Assembly (NCBI GenBank): GCA_008501545.1
Contig: QQUM01000376.1
Coordinates: 1 to 13,610 of the forward strand
Origin: Calditrichota bacterium
Lineage (GTDB): Bacteria; Zhuqueibacterota; Zhuqueibacteria; Zhuqueibacterales; Geothermadaptataceae
Direction: 5' to 3'
DNA: 13,610 nucleotides
A model generated the notes under the pieces. That model did no database searches. It was not told the DNA's origin and saw only the letters and a program-made list of their open reading frames with translations. This document shows positions 7,028-13,610 of this stretch, one piece after another. Position numbers and translations under genes: made by a program. Numbering within the stretch: position 1 is the stretch's first letter; the number at the start of each line of letters is the position of its first letter.

Positions 7028-7046
7028 TCCTGCGCTTTGAATTTTG

Positions 7047-7090
7047 CCAGATTTTGAACTCGTGATTATTCGCTTGAGATCAAAATCTGG
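7047..7090 (+). terminator. Strong hairpin after the FKBP gene, probable terminator
   Basis: CCAGATTTTGA (7047-7057) and TCAAAATCTGG (7080-7090) are perfect 11-bp inverted repeats. Inner CTC (7059-7061) and GAG (7076-7078) add three more pairs. G-U and A-U pairs can extend the foot. It starts 19 nt after the FKBP stop. The sequence after it is only moderately T-rich (CTTTATTT a few nt further on), so it fits a weak intrinsic terminator or a 3'-end stem-loop. Confidence 0.5.
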
Positions 7091-7233
7091 TGAAACGAAT
7101 CTTTATTTAATGCCAAGGCTCACAGATACCATTCTTTTAATGCGATTGTGCTGATGTGGACGTTGTCAACGCAATCAAATTTATCGCTCAATTTAATATT
7201 TCATACTGTAAAAATGACCACAAAGGGAAAGCC

Positions 7234-8427
7234 ATGTACGGAAAAATAAAAGATGATTTCAGGCAGATTTTGCAGCAAATTGAAGATGACGGATTGTATA
7301 AAAAAGAACGTATCATCACAAGTGCGCAAGGTGTTGAAATACAACTCAGCGATGGCAGCACGGCAATTAATTTCTGTGCCAACAATTATCTCGGTTTCTC
7401 CAGTGACGCGCGTGTGCTCGATGCGGCAAAAGATATCTTACCGGGACGTGGTTTTGGTTTGAGTTCGGTGCGATTTATCTGCGGTACGCAGGACATCCAT
7501 CGTGAGTTAGAATTGAAAATTGGTGAGTTTTTAGGCCAGGAAGACACTATTCTCTACAGCTCCTGCTTCGATGCCAATGGCGGTCTGTTTGAAACATTAC
7601 TTAGCGAGGAAGATGCCATCATCAGTGATGCCCTCAACCACGCATCGATCATCGATGGTATTCGGCTGTGCAAAGCAAAGCGCTTTCGCTATCAGCACAG
7701 CGACTTGGCCGACCTTGAGACGCAACTCCAAGCCGCTGATGCCGAACAGGCACGCTACAAAATGATTGCCACAGATGGTGTCTTTTCAATGGATGGTGAC
7801 ATGGCAAAGCTGGATGAAATTTGTGAGCTTGCAGACAAGTACGACGCCCTTGTTATGGTGGATGACAGCCATGCCACCGGATTCATCGGCAAAACCGGTC
7901 GTGGCACTCCGGAACATTTCGGCGTCATGGATCGCGTTGATATCATTACGACAACCTTCGGCAAGGCGCTCGGTGGCGCGTCCGGCGGTTGCACGAGCAG
8001 TCACTCCGAGATCGTTGCTATGCTGCGACAAAAAAGCCGTCCTTACCTTTTTTCCAATTCTGTCGCACCGGCAATCGTGGCGACTGCCCTGGATATTCTT
8101 AACAACCTTTCGGAAACGACTGCACGGCGTGACAAGCTGGAAAGCAACACCACCTATTTCCGCGAAAAAATGACCGCAGCGGGCTTCGATATCAAACCCG
8201 GAGTGACACCAATTGTGCCCATCATGCTTTATGATGCACGCCTTGCACAGGAAATGGCTGCGAAATTGCTTGATGAGGGGATTTATGTGATTGGTTTCAG
8301 TTTCCCGGTTGTTCCCCGCGGACAGGCACGTATTCGCACACAAATTTCAGCCGCACATGAAACGAAATATCTTGATCAGGCGATTGCTGCTTTTACAAAA
8401 ATTGGCAAGAAGTTAGATGTCATTTAA
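7234..8427 (+). CDS. kbl: 2-amino-3-ketobutyrate coenzyme A ligase (glycine C-acetyltransferase)
   Basis: The protein matches E. coli Kbl along its whole length: 397 residues against 398. PLP lysine is Lys244 in [13 protein letters not shown], as in E. coli. His136 in [12 protein letters not shown] stacks on the cofactor, and VDDSHATG at 209-216 binds PLP. The enzyme converts 2-amino-3-ketobutyrate plus CoA to glycine and acetyl-CoA, the second step of threonine breakdown, and acts as a cytoplasmic dimer. The open frame extends 26 codons upstream to 7156, but I choose ATG 7234: GGGA at 7225-7228 is well placed, the length then equals the family's, and the upstream codons have no family counterpart. 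In many genomes kbl sits beside tdh (threonine dehydrogenase). Here its neighbours are the FKBP gene and, convergently, an outer-membrane operon, so tdh must be elsewhere or the enzyme is used in another route. Confidence 0.97.
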   Translation: MYGKIKDDFRQILQQIEDDGLYKKERIITSAQGVEIQLSDGSTAINFCANNYLGFSSDARVLDAAKDILPGRGFGLSSVRFICGTQDIHRELELKIGEFLGQEDTILYSSCFDANGGLFETLLSEEDAIISDALNHASIIDGIRLCKAKRFRYQHSDLADLETQLQAADAEQARYKMIATDGVFSMDGDMAKLDEICELADKYDALVMVDDSHATGFIGKTGRGTPEHFGVMDRVDIITTTFGKALGGASGGCTSSHSEIVAMLRQKSRPYLFSNSVAPAIVATALDILNNLSETTARRDKLESNTTYFREKMTAAGFDIKPGVTPIVPIMLYDARLAQEMAAKLLDEGIYVIGFSFPVVPRGQARIRTQISAAHETKYLDQAIAAFTKIGKKLDVI

Positions 8428-8445
8428 CTGTCAGTAGTTATTGAT

Positions 8446-8516
8446 GTTTGTAGTGGAGACTTTAATCTCCTTTGAGAAATTATCTGCAATAAAAGGCTAA
8501 AGCCTTCACTACAAAC
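8446..8516. repeat. REP/BIME-like element: two inverted GTAG-hairpin units
   Basis: GTTTGTAGTG (8446-8455) and CACTACAAAC (8507-8516) are perfect 10-bp inverted repeats. Each is followed inward by its own hairpin: GGAGA/TCTCC (8455-8459 with 8466-8470) on the left and AAGGCT/AGCCTT (8493-8498 with 8501-8506) on the right. Read in the same direction, both units have the form GTAGTG plus a palindrome with a CTTTA centre. A GTAG tetranucleotide at the foot of a palindrome is the hallmark of REP sequences handled by RAYT (TnpA-REP) transposases. No RAYT gene is in the window. The element fills the gap between the convergent kbl and Omp85 genes and could also end transcription from both sides. Confidence 0.65.
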
Positions 8517-8552
8517 TCGTTCAACTTTCAAATTAATGACATTGAGGGCAGG

Positions 8553-9974
8553 CTAAAAAGCAATCTCGGCATCGAAGATGACTTCCGCATCGAAGTCCTT
8601 GTTGAAACCGAGTTCCATTCGTACAATGTTCACATACGGCAGGTGCACATTTAATCCGGCGCCAAATCCATGCACCCATTTCTCAGGCTGTGTTTGCAGG
8701 CCAAAAGGACCGCTGGAAATAAACATCTCCCCACTCCGATAGCGCTCAATATTGGCTTTCTGAATCCACAAAGAGCCCATGTCGAGAAACACCGAACCGC
8801 TTATCCCAAACTTCAAATTTCGCCCATAATTCCCAAGCGTTTCTTCTTCAACCTGTATATAGCGCACGGGGAGTATTGGAAAGCGCAATTCAACAGAGGA
8901 AAGTACCCGGTTTTCCCCCTCATACCGTTCAGAGAACCGTCCACGAATGCGCAACCTGTAGCCGAAATATGCACGGTTGTACGGTGGGATCTGTCCATCG
9001 CTCAAAAGGAGTGCAGATCGACCCGCCAGTATCACACTTTTGTAAACGGTAAAATATGTACGGGCGTCCAGTGTTACCTGACGATAATCAACATACGCAT
9101 CATTCCAGAAGCCGATTTTCTGGTAGGAGGCACTCAAAAATGAACCCTGCGATGGATACCACGCCAGATCGCGTGTATTGCGTGTGTACGTTAGACTGAG
9201 CGAGGGTAAATTGTCGCGGCCCGCCGGATGTAAGGTTTGTCCCATGACTGCCGGGTCATATTTTATCCGTGAATAACCCACTGCCAACTGCACACTGTTT
9301 TCAAGATTAATGCGGTAGCCCAGTGCCAGGGAGCCGCCAAATTGCTTTTCATCGATTTCTTCGTCGAGCAGCTCGAACGTTTTGCTGCGCAGTTTGTAAT
9401 AATAAAATTGTGAGCTCAAAAAATAGCTTTTATTGCCATTGATGGCGGGAATACTGTAGATGAGATAAGCCCCGGGATTGTACCCAAGCCACCCTGCTAC
9501 GGAAAAAAGCTCTGCATTGCCGCGGAAATTACTGTGCAAAACACTCATGCCGTACGAAGCTTTTTCCCATTTATACTCCCTGTCATTAAAATAAAAAATA
9601 GGCCAGGGGAAAAGGTACCACTGCTCGGTCACATCGATGCGTAATTTACTGCCGATATCCACTTCTTCAAGTGAAAATTCAACGCGGGTAAAAAGGCCCA
9701 GACTTTCCACACGGCGGGCATCATAATTCAATTCTTCGATTGTCACCGTATCGCCAGTCTGTGTGCGCATTTCACGCAAGATCACGCTCGGGCGGGTCTT
9801 TTTATTGCCATGGATCACGATTTCCGTGATGTGATAGGGTTGCGAAAGGGATGGTTTCTCAAACTCCTGCGCGAATAACCCGGCTGGAACGAATGCAAAG
9901 ACAAGCAGAACAAATATGAAGCAAGCGAGTTGTTTATTCGCTATCTGAATGAAGTGAATCCTGATTTTTTGCAT
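8553..9974 (-). CDS. Omp85-family outer-membrane protein with one POTRA domain (BamA/TamA type)
   Basis: The 473-aa protein begins with a signal peptide (hydrophobic ACFIFVLLVFAFVPAG, cleavage after LFAQ at about 36). Residues about 47-118 are a single POTRA domain (YHITEIVIHGN, then LFTRVEFSLEE and LRIDVTEQ). The rest is a 16-strand-type Omp85 barrel with TRNTRDLAWYPSQGSF at 264-279, the conserved loop-6 motif as IRGRF at 343-347, and a C-terminal Phe typical of barrels inserted by Bam. One POTRA is fewer than in BamA (five) or TamA (three), so this is not the housekeeping BamA; a secretion, translocation or assembly role in the outer membrane is the family expectation. The frame is open back to 10025, but ATG 9974 gives a standard signal peptide, has GGAT upstream and avoids overlap with the previous gene. 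It is the last gene of the minus-strand operon, 14 nt after the first Omp85 gene. Confidence 0.9.
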   Translation of the reverse strand: MQKIRIHFIQIANKQLACFIFVLLVFAFVPAGLFAQEFEKPSLSQPYHITEIVIHGNKKTRPSVILREMRTQTGDTVTIEELNYDARRVESLGLFTRVEFSLEEVDIGSKLRIDVTEQWYLFPWPIFYFNDREYKWEKASYGMSVLHSNFRGNAELFSVAGWLGYNPGAYLIYSIPAINGNKSYFLSSQFYYYKLRSKTFELLDEEIDEKQFGGSLALGYRINLENSVQLAVGYSRIKYDPAVMGQTLHPAGRDNLPSLSLTYTRNTRDLAWYPSQGSFLSASYQKIGFWNDAYVDYRQVTLDARTYFTVYKSVILAGRSALLLSDGQIPPYNRAYFGYRLRIRGRFSERYEGENRVLSSVELRFPILPVRYIQVEEETLGNYGRNLKFGISGSVFLDMGSLWIQKANIERYRSGEMFISSGPFGLQTQPEKWVHGFGAGLNVHLPYVNIVRMELGFNKDFDAEVIFDAEIAF

Positions 9975-9988
9975 CGTTATCCAGTTGA

Positions 9989-11230
9989 TTAAAATTTTCC
10001 CAATAAATGAAAATAGACCTGCCATCCGCCATCGCCTTCCGTACGTTTTGCAAAGTCAAACCGCATCAAACCTTCGGCGATAAGCAAAGAGAGTCCCGGA
10101 GATGCGTGGGCATTACTGGATGAGAATTTATCAAAATCAAGGAGTCCAGCACTCGATTTTCCTGTGTTTGCTGATCCGGGATATGCCATGCCGTTTGCCA
10201 GCCAGGCATCACCGAAATCGACAAACACGCCAAGGGAAAATGTATCCCAGAACGGGATGAATGCCAGTGGCAGGTTTTGCAGAACATCGCCTCCGAAATA
10301 ATAATTGACAGAACCATGCAACAACCGGTCACCGTAAAATTCCTTTGGCTCAAAACCACGCAGCGTACCGGGACCACCGAGTCCCATCAGATGCTGAGCT
10401 GCCCAGGCGTCGGTGCGACTTCCAAGCATGAGCTTGGCTTGCAAGCGCTGGTTGCCAAAGGAAGTGCGAAAATATTTCAGCGTACTGAACAAACCGTTGG
10501 TTTCGAAATCACCGGTTGTTTTTTCAAAAATGGTTTCAAGCATCCAACCGCTCATTGGAAATATTGGATTATCCCGGTTATCGAGAGCGAACATCGCGCG
10601 AAACGCAGTTTCCGAACCTTCTGCAAAACTCAGGAATGGGTGGCGAATGGAATTGGGCGCAAATGTTCTGTCGTGCGCCCAGGAAAAAAGACTCCAGTCG
10701 GCATTGGGGAGTACATCGAGAATTTCAAAGTCGACATGGTTCACTTCAAAACGAATGGTGTGTGTTTCCCGCAATCGCAGATCAAAAAATACCATCCCAC
10801 CGTTCTGGCGGTACCAGTCGCGATAGTCTCTGTGGGCAAAAAGGCCGGCAAGACTGTTTTCATAATCGGTATTCACCCAATCATCCGGGCTTGCAATTTT
10901 ATCAAAATAATGTGCGCCAACAAAAAGTGCATTCGGAATTTTAAATCCTTTTTCAAAGCTGATCTGGTACTGCAATGCTTCATCTGCATCCATACTGGTG
11001 GCATACCAAAGTTCGGTATGTATCGTAAAATCATTTTGAAAAGGGACAAATTTGAGGCCGGCCTGCAAGCTCAGCCCCTCAACTCGATTGAAATGGGGAT
11101 GGCTGTAATAGGATATTTTTTTCGGCGGTTCAAATGCAAAGCTGTCATTTTTACGTTCAAAATTAAACTGGGCGGTCAGCAAAGCCGGAAAAAATGTAAA
11201 AAGGATCAACCCGTAAAAATACCTTCGCAA
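9989..11230 (-). CDS. Omp85-family outer-membrane barrel without POTRA domain
   Basis: The 413-aa product has a signal peptide (YFYGLILFTFFPALLTA, cleavage near residue 20) followed almost directly by barrel sequence. Omp85 surface-antigen features are FNRVEGLSLQAGLKF near 47-61, LDNRDNPIFPMSG at 216-228, GGPGTLRGFEPKEF at 285-298 with the loop-6 motif LRGF, VFVDFGDAW at 335-343 and a C-terminal Phe. No POTRA domain fits between the signal and the first strand. The start is a TTG at 11230: GGAGG (11239-11243 on the complement) lies 8 nt upstream, and the first upstream ATG (11272) would overlap the previous gene by 26 nt and put about 14 charged residues before the signal peptide. Substrate or function is unknown. 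Its place between a propeller lipoprotein and a POTRA-bearing paralogue suggests the two barrels act in one envelope process (inference). Confidence 0.87.
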   Translation of the reverse strand: MRRYFYGLILFTFFPALLTAQFNFERKNDSFAFEPPKKISYYSHPHFNRVEGLSLQAGLKFVPFQNDFTIHTELWYATSMDADEALQYQISFEKGFKIPNALFVGAHYFDKIASPDDWVNTDYENSLAGLFAHRDYRDWYRQNGGMVFFDLRLRETHTIRFEVNHVDFEILDVLPNADWSLFSWAHDRTFAPNSIRHPFLSFAEGSETAFRAMFALDNRDNPIFPMSGWMLETIFEKTTGDFETNGLFSTLKYFRTSFGNQRLQAKLMLGSRTDAWAAQHLMGLGGPGTLRGFEPKEFYGDRLLHGSVNYYFGGDVLQNLPLAFIPFWDTFSLGVFVDFGDAWLANGMAYPGSANTGKSSAGLLDFDKFSSSNAHASPGLSLLIAEGLMRFDFAKRTEGDGGWQVYFHLLGKF

Positions 11231-11238
11231 GGTGGTGT

Positions 11239-11243
11239 CCTCC
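11239..11243 (-). promoter_or_regulatory. Ribosome binding site that sets a TTG start
   Basis: On the minus strand GGAGG ends 8 nt before TTG at 11230-11228. It lies just after the stop codon of the upstream propeller gene (11249-11247), so it belongs to the next cistron and decides between the TTG and the upstream ATG at 11272. Confidence 0.7.
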
Positions 11244-11246
11244 AAT

Positions 11247-12329
11247 TTAAAGTCGTGGAATGAGAAATACATACAAATTGTATTGAGAAGTTCTGCCAAC
11301 TTTTTCAATTCGGCATGAAAACAGACGTTCATTTTCGGCTCGCAACAGCTTGCCAAATTCATCTTTGTCGAAGTTGATTTCACCATTAATATATTCGCCA
11401 TCGGTTGTAAAAAAGCTTAAATAGCGCGGATGATAATCTGCGATGTTCATAAACTCGGCCATGATCACTTTCGGCGTCAAGCAATACAAACCAGTAAACA
11501 GCGTTGTCTGACTCAACAGTCGATTAAACTCTTTTTCCCGGTTCGAGCTTTTTACCGCATTTTTCCAGGCCGCGACATCCGGCGCATTGTAGCGTCGCAG
11601 CGCATGCTGAAATGATCCAACGAAATGCAGATCCGAATTAAATTTATTGATTGTATTTGTTATCGGAAATCCCTGGAAAATCTCGCCTGCTGTATTCAGT
11701 GTCACAAGCGGTCGATCGGGCACGATCGTTTTATAGTACAAAATTTCCTGAATATTCGGCGGCATCAAAGAAAAACTGCGAATGGGCGAGCCATTTTTAT
11801 CAGCAACCAATATCGTCGTTTCATCCGTGGAAACCGGTGAATTAAAAAAATAGTTATTCGCAGAGGAGATTTTAAAAGATGACGCCGTTTTCGGGGCATC
11901 GATTATACGCTGGTATTCACCATCGGAATTGAATACGAAAATCTTGTGCCGGCGAAGATCCAAAATACTGATATTCTCATCAGCGTCGCTTTCAACTTGC
12001 CACGGCTGACCAAATTCTCTGATAAATCGATCGCGTGGTTTTATTTCTTTCTTGAAAACACCATCGACATCGAAAAAATAGGCGCCGTTTTTCGCTCCAC
12101 TCGTCAACACACAAATCATGCCGTTCCGTAGCAGGATGGCGTCCAAGATTGATGCCGGTGCAACACGGGATGGAAATTGCAGCACAATCTTTTTTTCAAG
12201 GCGGAAGATGTTCGAAAAATAGTCGGCCTTACGAAGCCGGTCTTCCTGCCTGTCCGCCACCGATTTCCGGCATGCCATAAGGGATGAAAAAATAATAAAA
12301 ATAAGTATATAATGAATCGTCCTATTCAT
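11247..12329 (-). CDS. 6-bladed beta-propeller lipoprotein
   Basis: The 360-aa protein starts with a lipoprotein signal (YILIFIIFSSLMAC), with Cys20 as the probable lipid site. After a charged linker, residues about 45-355 show repeated blade-like segments of the NHL/6-bladed propeller kind, for example GAYFFDVDGVFKKEI at 82-96, FGQPWQVESDADENISILD at 106-124 and KIFVFNSDGEYQRII at 129-143. Such lipoproteins are common in Bacteroidota and relatives, and their ligands are mostly unknown; a binding or scaffold role at the inner face of the outer membrane is plausible. Its ATG overlaps the end of the gamma-glutamylcyclotransferase gene by 8 nt (ATGAATAG), which points to translational coupling, and the next gene starts 16 nt after its stop. 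No catalytic motif is seen. Confidence 0.8.
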   Translation of the reverse strand: MNRTIHYILIFIIFSSLMACRKSVADRQEDRLRKADYFSNIFRLEKKIVLQFPSRVAPASILDAILLRNGMICVLTSGAKNGAYFFDVDGVFKKEIKPRDRFIREFGQPWQVESDADENISILDLRRHKIFVFNSDGEYQRIIDAPKTASSFKISSANNYFFNSPVSTDETTILVADKNGSPIRSFSLMPPNIQEILYYKTIVPDRPLVTLNTAGEIFQGFPITNTINKFNSDLHFVGSFQHALRRYNAPDVAAWKNAVKSSNREKEFNRLLSQTTLFTGLYCLTPKVIMAEFMNIADYHPRYLSFFTTDGEYINGEINFDKDEFGKLLRAENERLFSCRIEKVGRTSQYNLYVFLIPRL

Positions 12330-12774
12330 TCAGCTTCTCACTGTTCTTTCCAGCAACATACTCCCTGTAAGAGCCGGATTCAATGCATTTCAGTCCGTCG
12401 ATTGATTGATTGTAGATGTAAACCTGTACTTCCCGGCTTTGTTCCCCGTTGTGTGCCTGACATGTCGTACGCTGAAATAAACTGCGCTGTGGATGTATCG
12501 CATTGTACCCTTCAATTGTATCCAATGTCGAGAGCACTGTCCAGGGCTCATGGAGCAGGTACACTTCACCATGGAGCACATCGCCGGGTTTTATATTATC
12601 GGGTTCGGGTATGACTGCTGCGGGAAATGAGCCGGTATCATATAATCGTGCCTGAATCGTTGCTTCCCCCACAAACTCTGCCCGATTCGATTGGTATAGA
12701 AAGGCAGATCGGGGCATTCCCTTCAACAGGGTTCCATAGACAAAAAGATAGGTTTCGTCGTGAAAATCACTCAT
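12322..12774 (-). CDS. Gamma-glutamylcyclotransferase-fold protein (GGCT/AIG2-like)
   Basis: The 150-aa protein has the GGCT signature FVYGTLLKG at 11-19, which forms the loop that holds the gamma-glutamyl group, and Glu88 in LDTIEGY as the expected catalytic acid/base. GDVLHGEVYLL at 64-74 is the conserved core strand. Members remove 5-oxoproline from gamma-glutamyl amines or peptides, or act on related amides; the substrate here is not predictable. It is the first gene of the minus-strand operon and overlaps the propeller lipoprotein gene by 8 nt. It has no signal peptide, so it is cytoplasmic, unlike the three envelope proteins encoded after it. No good Shine-Dalgarno precedes ATG 12774, but no better start exists before the YGTLL motif. 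Confidence 0.88.
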   Translation of the reverse strand: MSDFHDETYLFVYGTLLKGMPRSAFLYQSNRAEFVGEATIQARLYDTGSFPAAVIPEPDNIKPGDVLHGEVYLLHEPWTVLSTLDTIEGYNAIHPQRSLFQRTTCQAHNGEQSREVQVYIYNQSIDGLKCIESGSYREYVAGKNSEKLNE

Positions 12775-12930
12775 AAGGTATTCAAAAAATAAGTTTGTAG
12801 TGCTCGCGGTATAAATCTAGAAAAAAAACGTGCAATGTCAAATTACACAGTGACAATATGAACGACCCACCGTGGTAGCAGGCTTAAGAAGTAGAATTAT
12901 CGCGTTGAAATCCACATCAGAATTCACACG
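12775..12930. other. 156-bp intergenic region with degenerate GTAG repeat traces
   Basis: It lies between the flippase-like gene and the GGCT operon, both on the minus strand, so it should hold the operon promoter. On the plus strand it carries an exact copy of the 10-mer GTTTGTAGTG (12793-12802) found in the REP-like element at 8446-8516, here without a clear hairpin behind it. It also carries GTAG followed by CAGGCTTAAG (12875-12888), which looks like one arm of a decayed palindrome. No confident promoter is visible. Confidence 0.35.
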
Positions 12931-13610
12931 CTACGGTTTCAGGATTTCTTGTTGTTCTTGCGGCTGATCGGGATATTCTTCTGATTCGTTTTTATCGAGA
13001 GCGTCTTTGAAATGCAGATTTTCTTTCCAGAAATAGAAAAATCCAAGCAACGTCATTGGTATATAATTGGAGATATGGAGAATGATTGCAAAACTCGATG
13101 CATCATTCGCACCGACACCGAAGAGAGCAAGGCCTTGTACACAAAAATAATGATATGTACCGACAAATCCCGGTGATGCTGGAATCATAATGCCAATGCT
13201 CACCATCACCAGCAGTACCAGACTTGCGATCATCAACGAGGCATGCTCGGGTGTTATATCAAAAACAAAGAACGTGACATAGACGATTCCTGCATAAAAA
13301 AGCCAGAGCGAAATGCTTTGAATGAATACAATTCCATAGTGATCCGATTTGCCAAGCACCTCAAATCCCTGCAAAAAGGATCGTATCATGACATACAATT
13401 TCTTTTTGACTTTTTGCGGCAAAGGCGAGGTGAGCCACCAGACAAAACGCATCGTCTGGCGCGTTTTACGTAAAAGGAAAATAATAAAAATGACCAGCGA
13501 AAATGCGCCGACAAAAATGAAAATACCGGCCTGCTCTATGCCCTCCGGGAAATCATGAAACAGGACAGTTATGCCAAAAATCAGGAGAAGCAAGAGCACA
13601 TCGACGATAC
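12931..13610 (-). CDS. Flippase-like / lysylphosphatidylglycerol synthase TM-region family protein, partial (5' end missing)
   Basis: The frame is open to the right edge, and 225 residues are visible. The first ones (IVDVLLLLLIFG) match the position in this family where an ERxxD motif leads into a membrane helix, so the GTG at 13599 is not the start. Roughly 100-120 N-terminal residues are missing compared with family members of about 320-350. Five or six membrane helices follow. The conserved segment PASPGFVGTYHYFCVQGLALFGV corresponds to the family's P-x-SPGxxG block. The acidic, Gln-rich tail (KNESEEYPDQPQEQQEILKP) is hydrophilic and probably cytoplasmic. Relatives include YbhN/UPF0104 proteins and the membrane part of MprF; they are thought to move lipids or lipid-linked molecules across the inner membrane. 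The substrate is unknown. It is 156 bp upstream of the GGCT operon on the same strand. Confidence 0.87.
   Translation of the reverse strand, partial: IVDVLLLLLIFGITVLFHDFPEGIEQAGIFIFVGAFSLVIFIIFLLRKTRQTMRFVWWLTSPLPQKVKKKLYVMIRSFLQGFEVLGKSDHYGIVFIQSISLWLFYAGIVYVTFFVFDITPEHASLMIASLVLLVMVSIGIMIPASPGFVGTYHYFCVQGLALFGVGANDASSFAIILHISNYIPMTLLGFFYFWKENLHFKDALDKNESEEYPDQPQEQQEILKP

Noticed and set aside
7156..7233. 26-codon N-terminal extension of kbl
   Set aside because: The extension has no counterpart in E. coli Kbl, lacks a clear ribosome binding site, and the internal ATG at 7234 has a good one.
7786..8343. 185-codon open frame on the minus strand
   Set aside because: It is antisense to kbl, whose product matches E. 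coli Kbl across this region; the minus frame shows no coherent protein features.
10277..11263. 328-codon open frame on the plus strand
   Set aside because: It lies antisense inside the Omp85 barrel gene, has no recognisable domain or signal, and its composition is that expected of a shadow of a beta-barrel gene. The minus-strand frame carries all the family motifs.

Overview
This window looks like an ordinary chromosomal stretch of a Gram-negative bacterium of moderate G+C content. The evidence for Gram-negative is two Omp85-type outer-membrane barrels that both end in a C-terminal Phe, several signal-peptidase II lipoproteins and a periplasmic FKBP-type isomerase. The mix of a SpoIVB-type S55 protein, a large multi-pass SpoIIE-type phosphatase, a 6-bladed beta-propeller lipoprotein and a DUF885 lipoprotein is one I associate with the FCB group and neighbours (Calditrichota, KSB1-like lineages, Gemmatimonadota, Acidobacteriota). 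That placement is inference from family habits, not a measured assignment. There is no tRNA, rRNA, CRISPR array, integrase or transposase gene in the window.

Left part (1-3185, minus strand): the 5' part of a SpoIVB/S55-type protein runs off the left edge. It lies 240 bp downstream of a 797-aa membrane-anchored SpoIIE/RsbU-type PP2C phosphatase with a large extracytoplasmic region. Divergent from the phosphatase across 94 bp is a DUF885 metallohydrolase-like lipoprotein (3280-4587, plus strand). Next comes a 395-bp non-coding stretch rich in inverted repeats: a 10-bp-stem hairpin, an 8-bp inverted repeat and a nested palindrome of about 118 bp. It ends with a possible 26-codon reading frame whose stop overlaps the next start (TAATG).

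Middle part (4983-8427, plus strand): a PLP enzyme of the Cys/Met family (methionine gamma-lyase / cystathionine gamma-synthase type), an FKBP-type peptidyl-prolyl isomerase lipoprotein followed by a strong hairpin, and kbl (2-amino-3-ketobutyrate CoA ligase, glycine/threonine metabolism) with no adjacent tdh. kbl is separated from the convergent right-hand operon by a REP/BIME-like element. This element has two inverted GTTTGTAGTG units, each followed by its own short hairpin, and the hairpins differ by paired base changes.

Right part (8553-12774, minus strand): a tight four-gene operon. In transcription order it encodes a gamma-glutamylcyclotransferase-fold protein, a 6-bladed beta-propeller lipoprotein (8-nt overlap), an Omp85-family barrel without POTRA domains (16-nt gap, TTG start behind a GGAGG site) and a second Omp85-family protein with one POTRA domain (14-nt gap). 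The arrangement suggests an envelope or outer-membrane module of unknown function and is the best candidate here for an undescribed system. At the right edge is the 3' part of a flippase-like/LPG-synthase-TM-type membrane protein (12931-13610, minus strand), truncated by the window.
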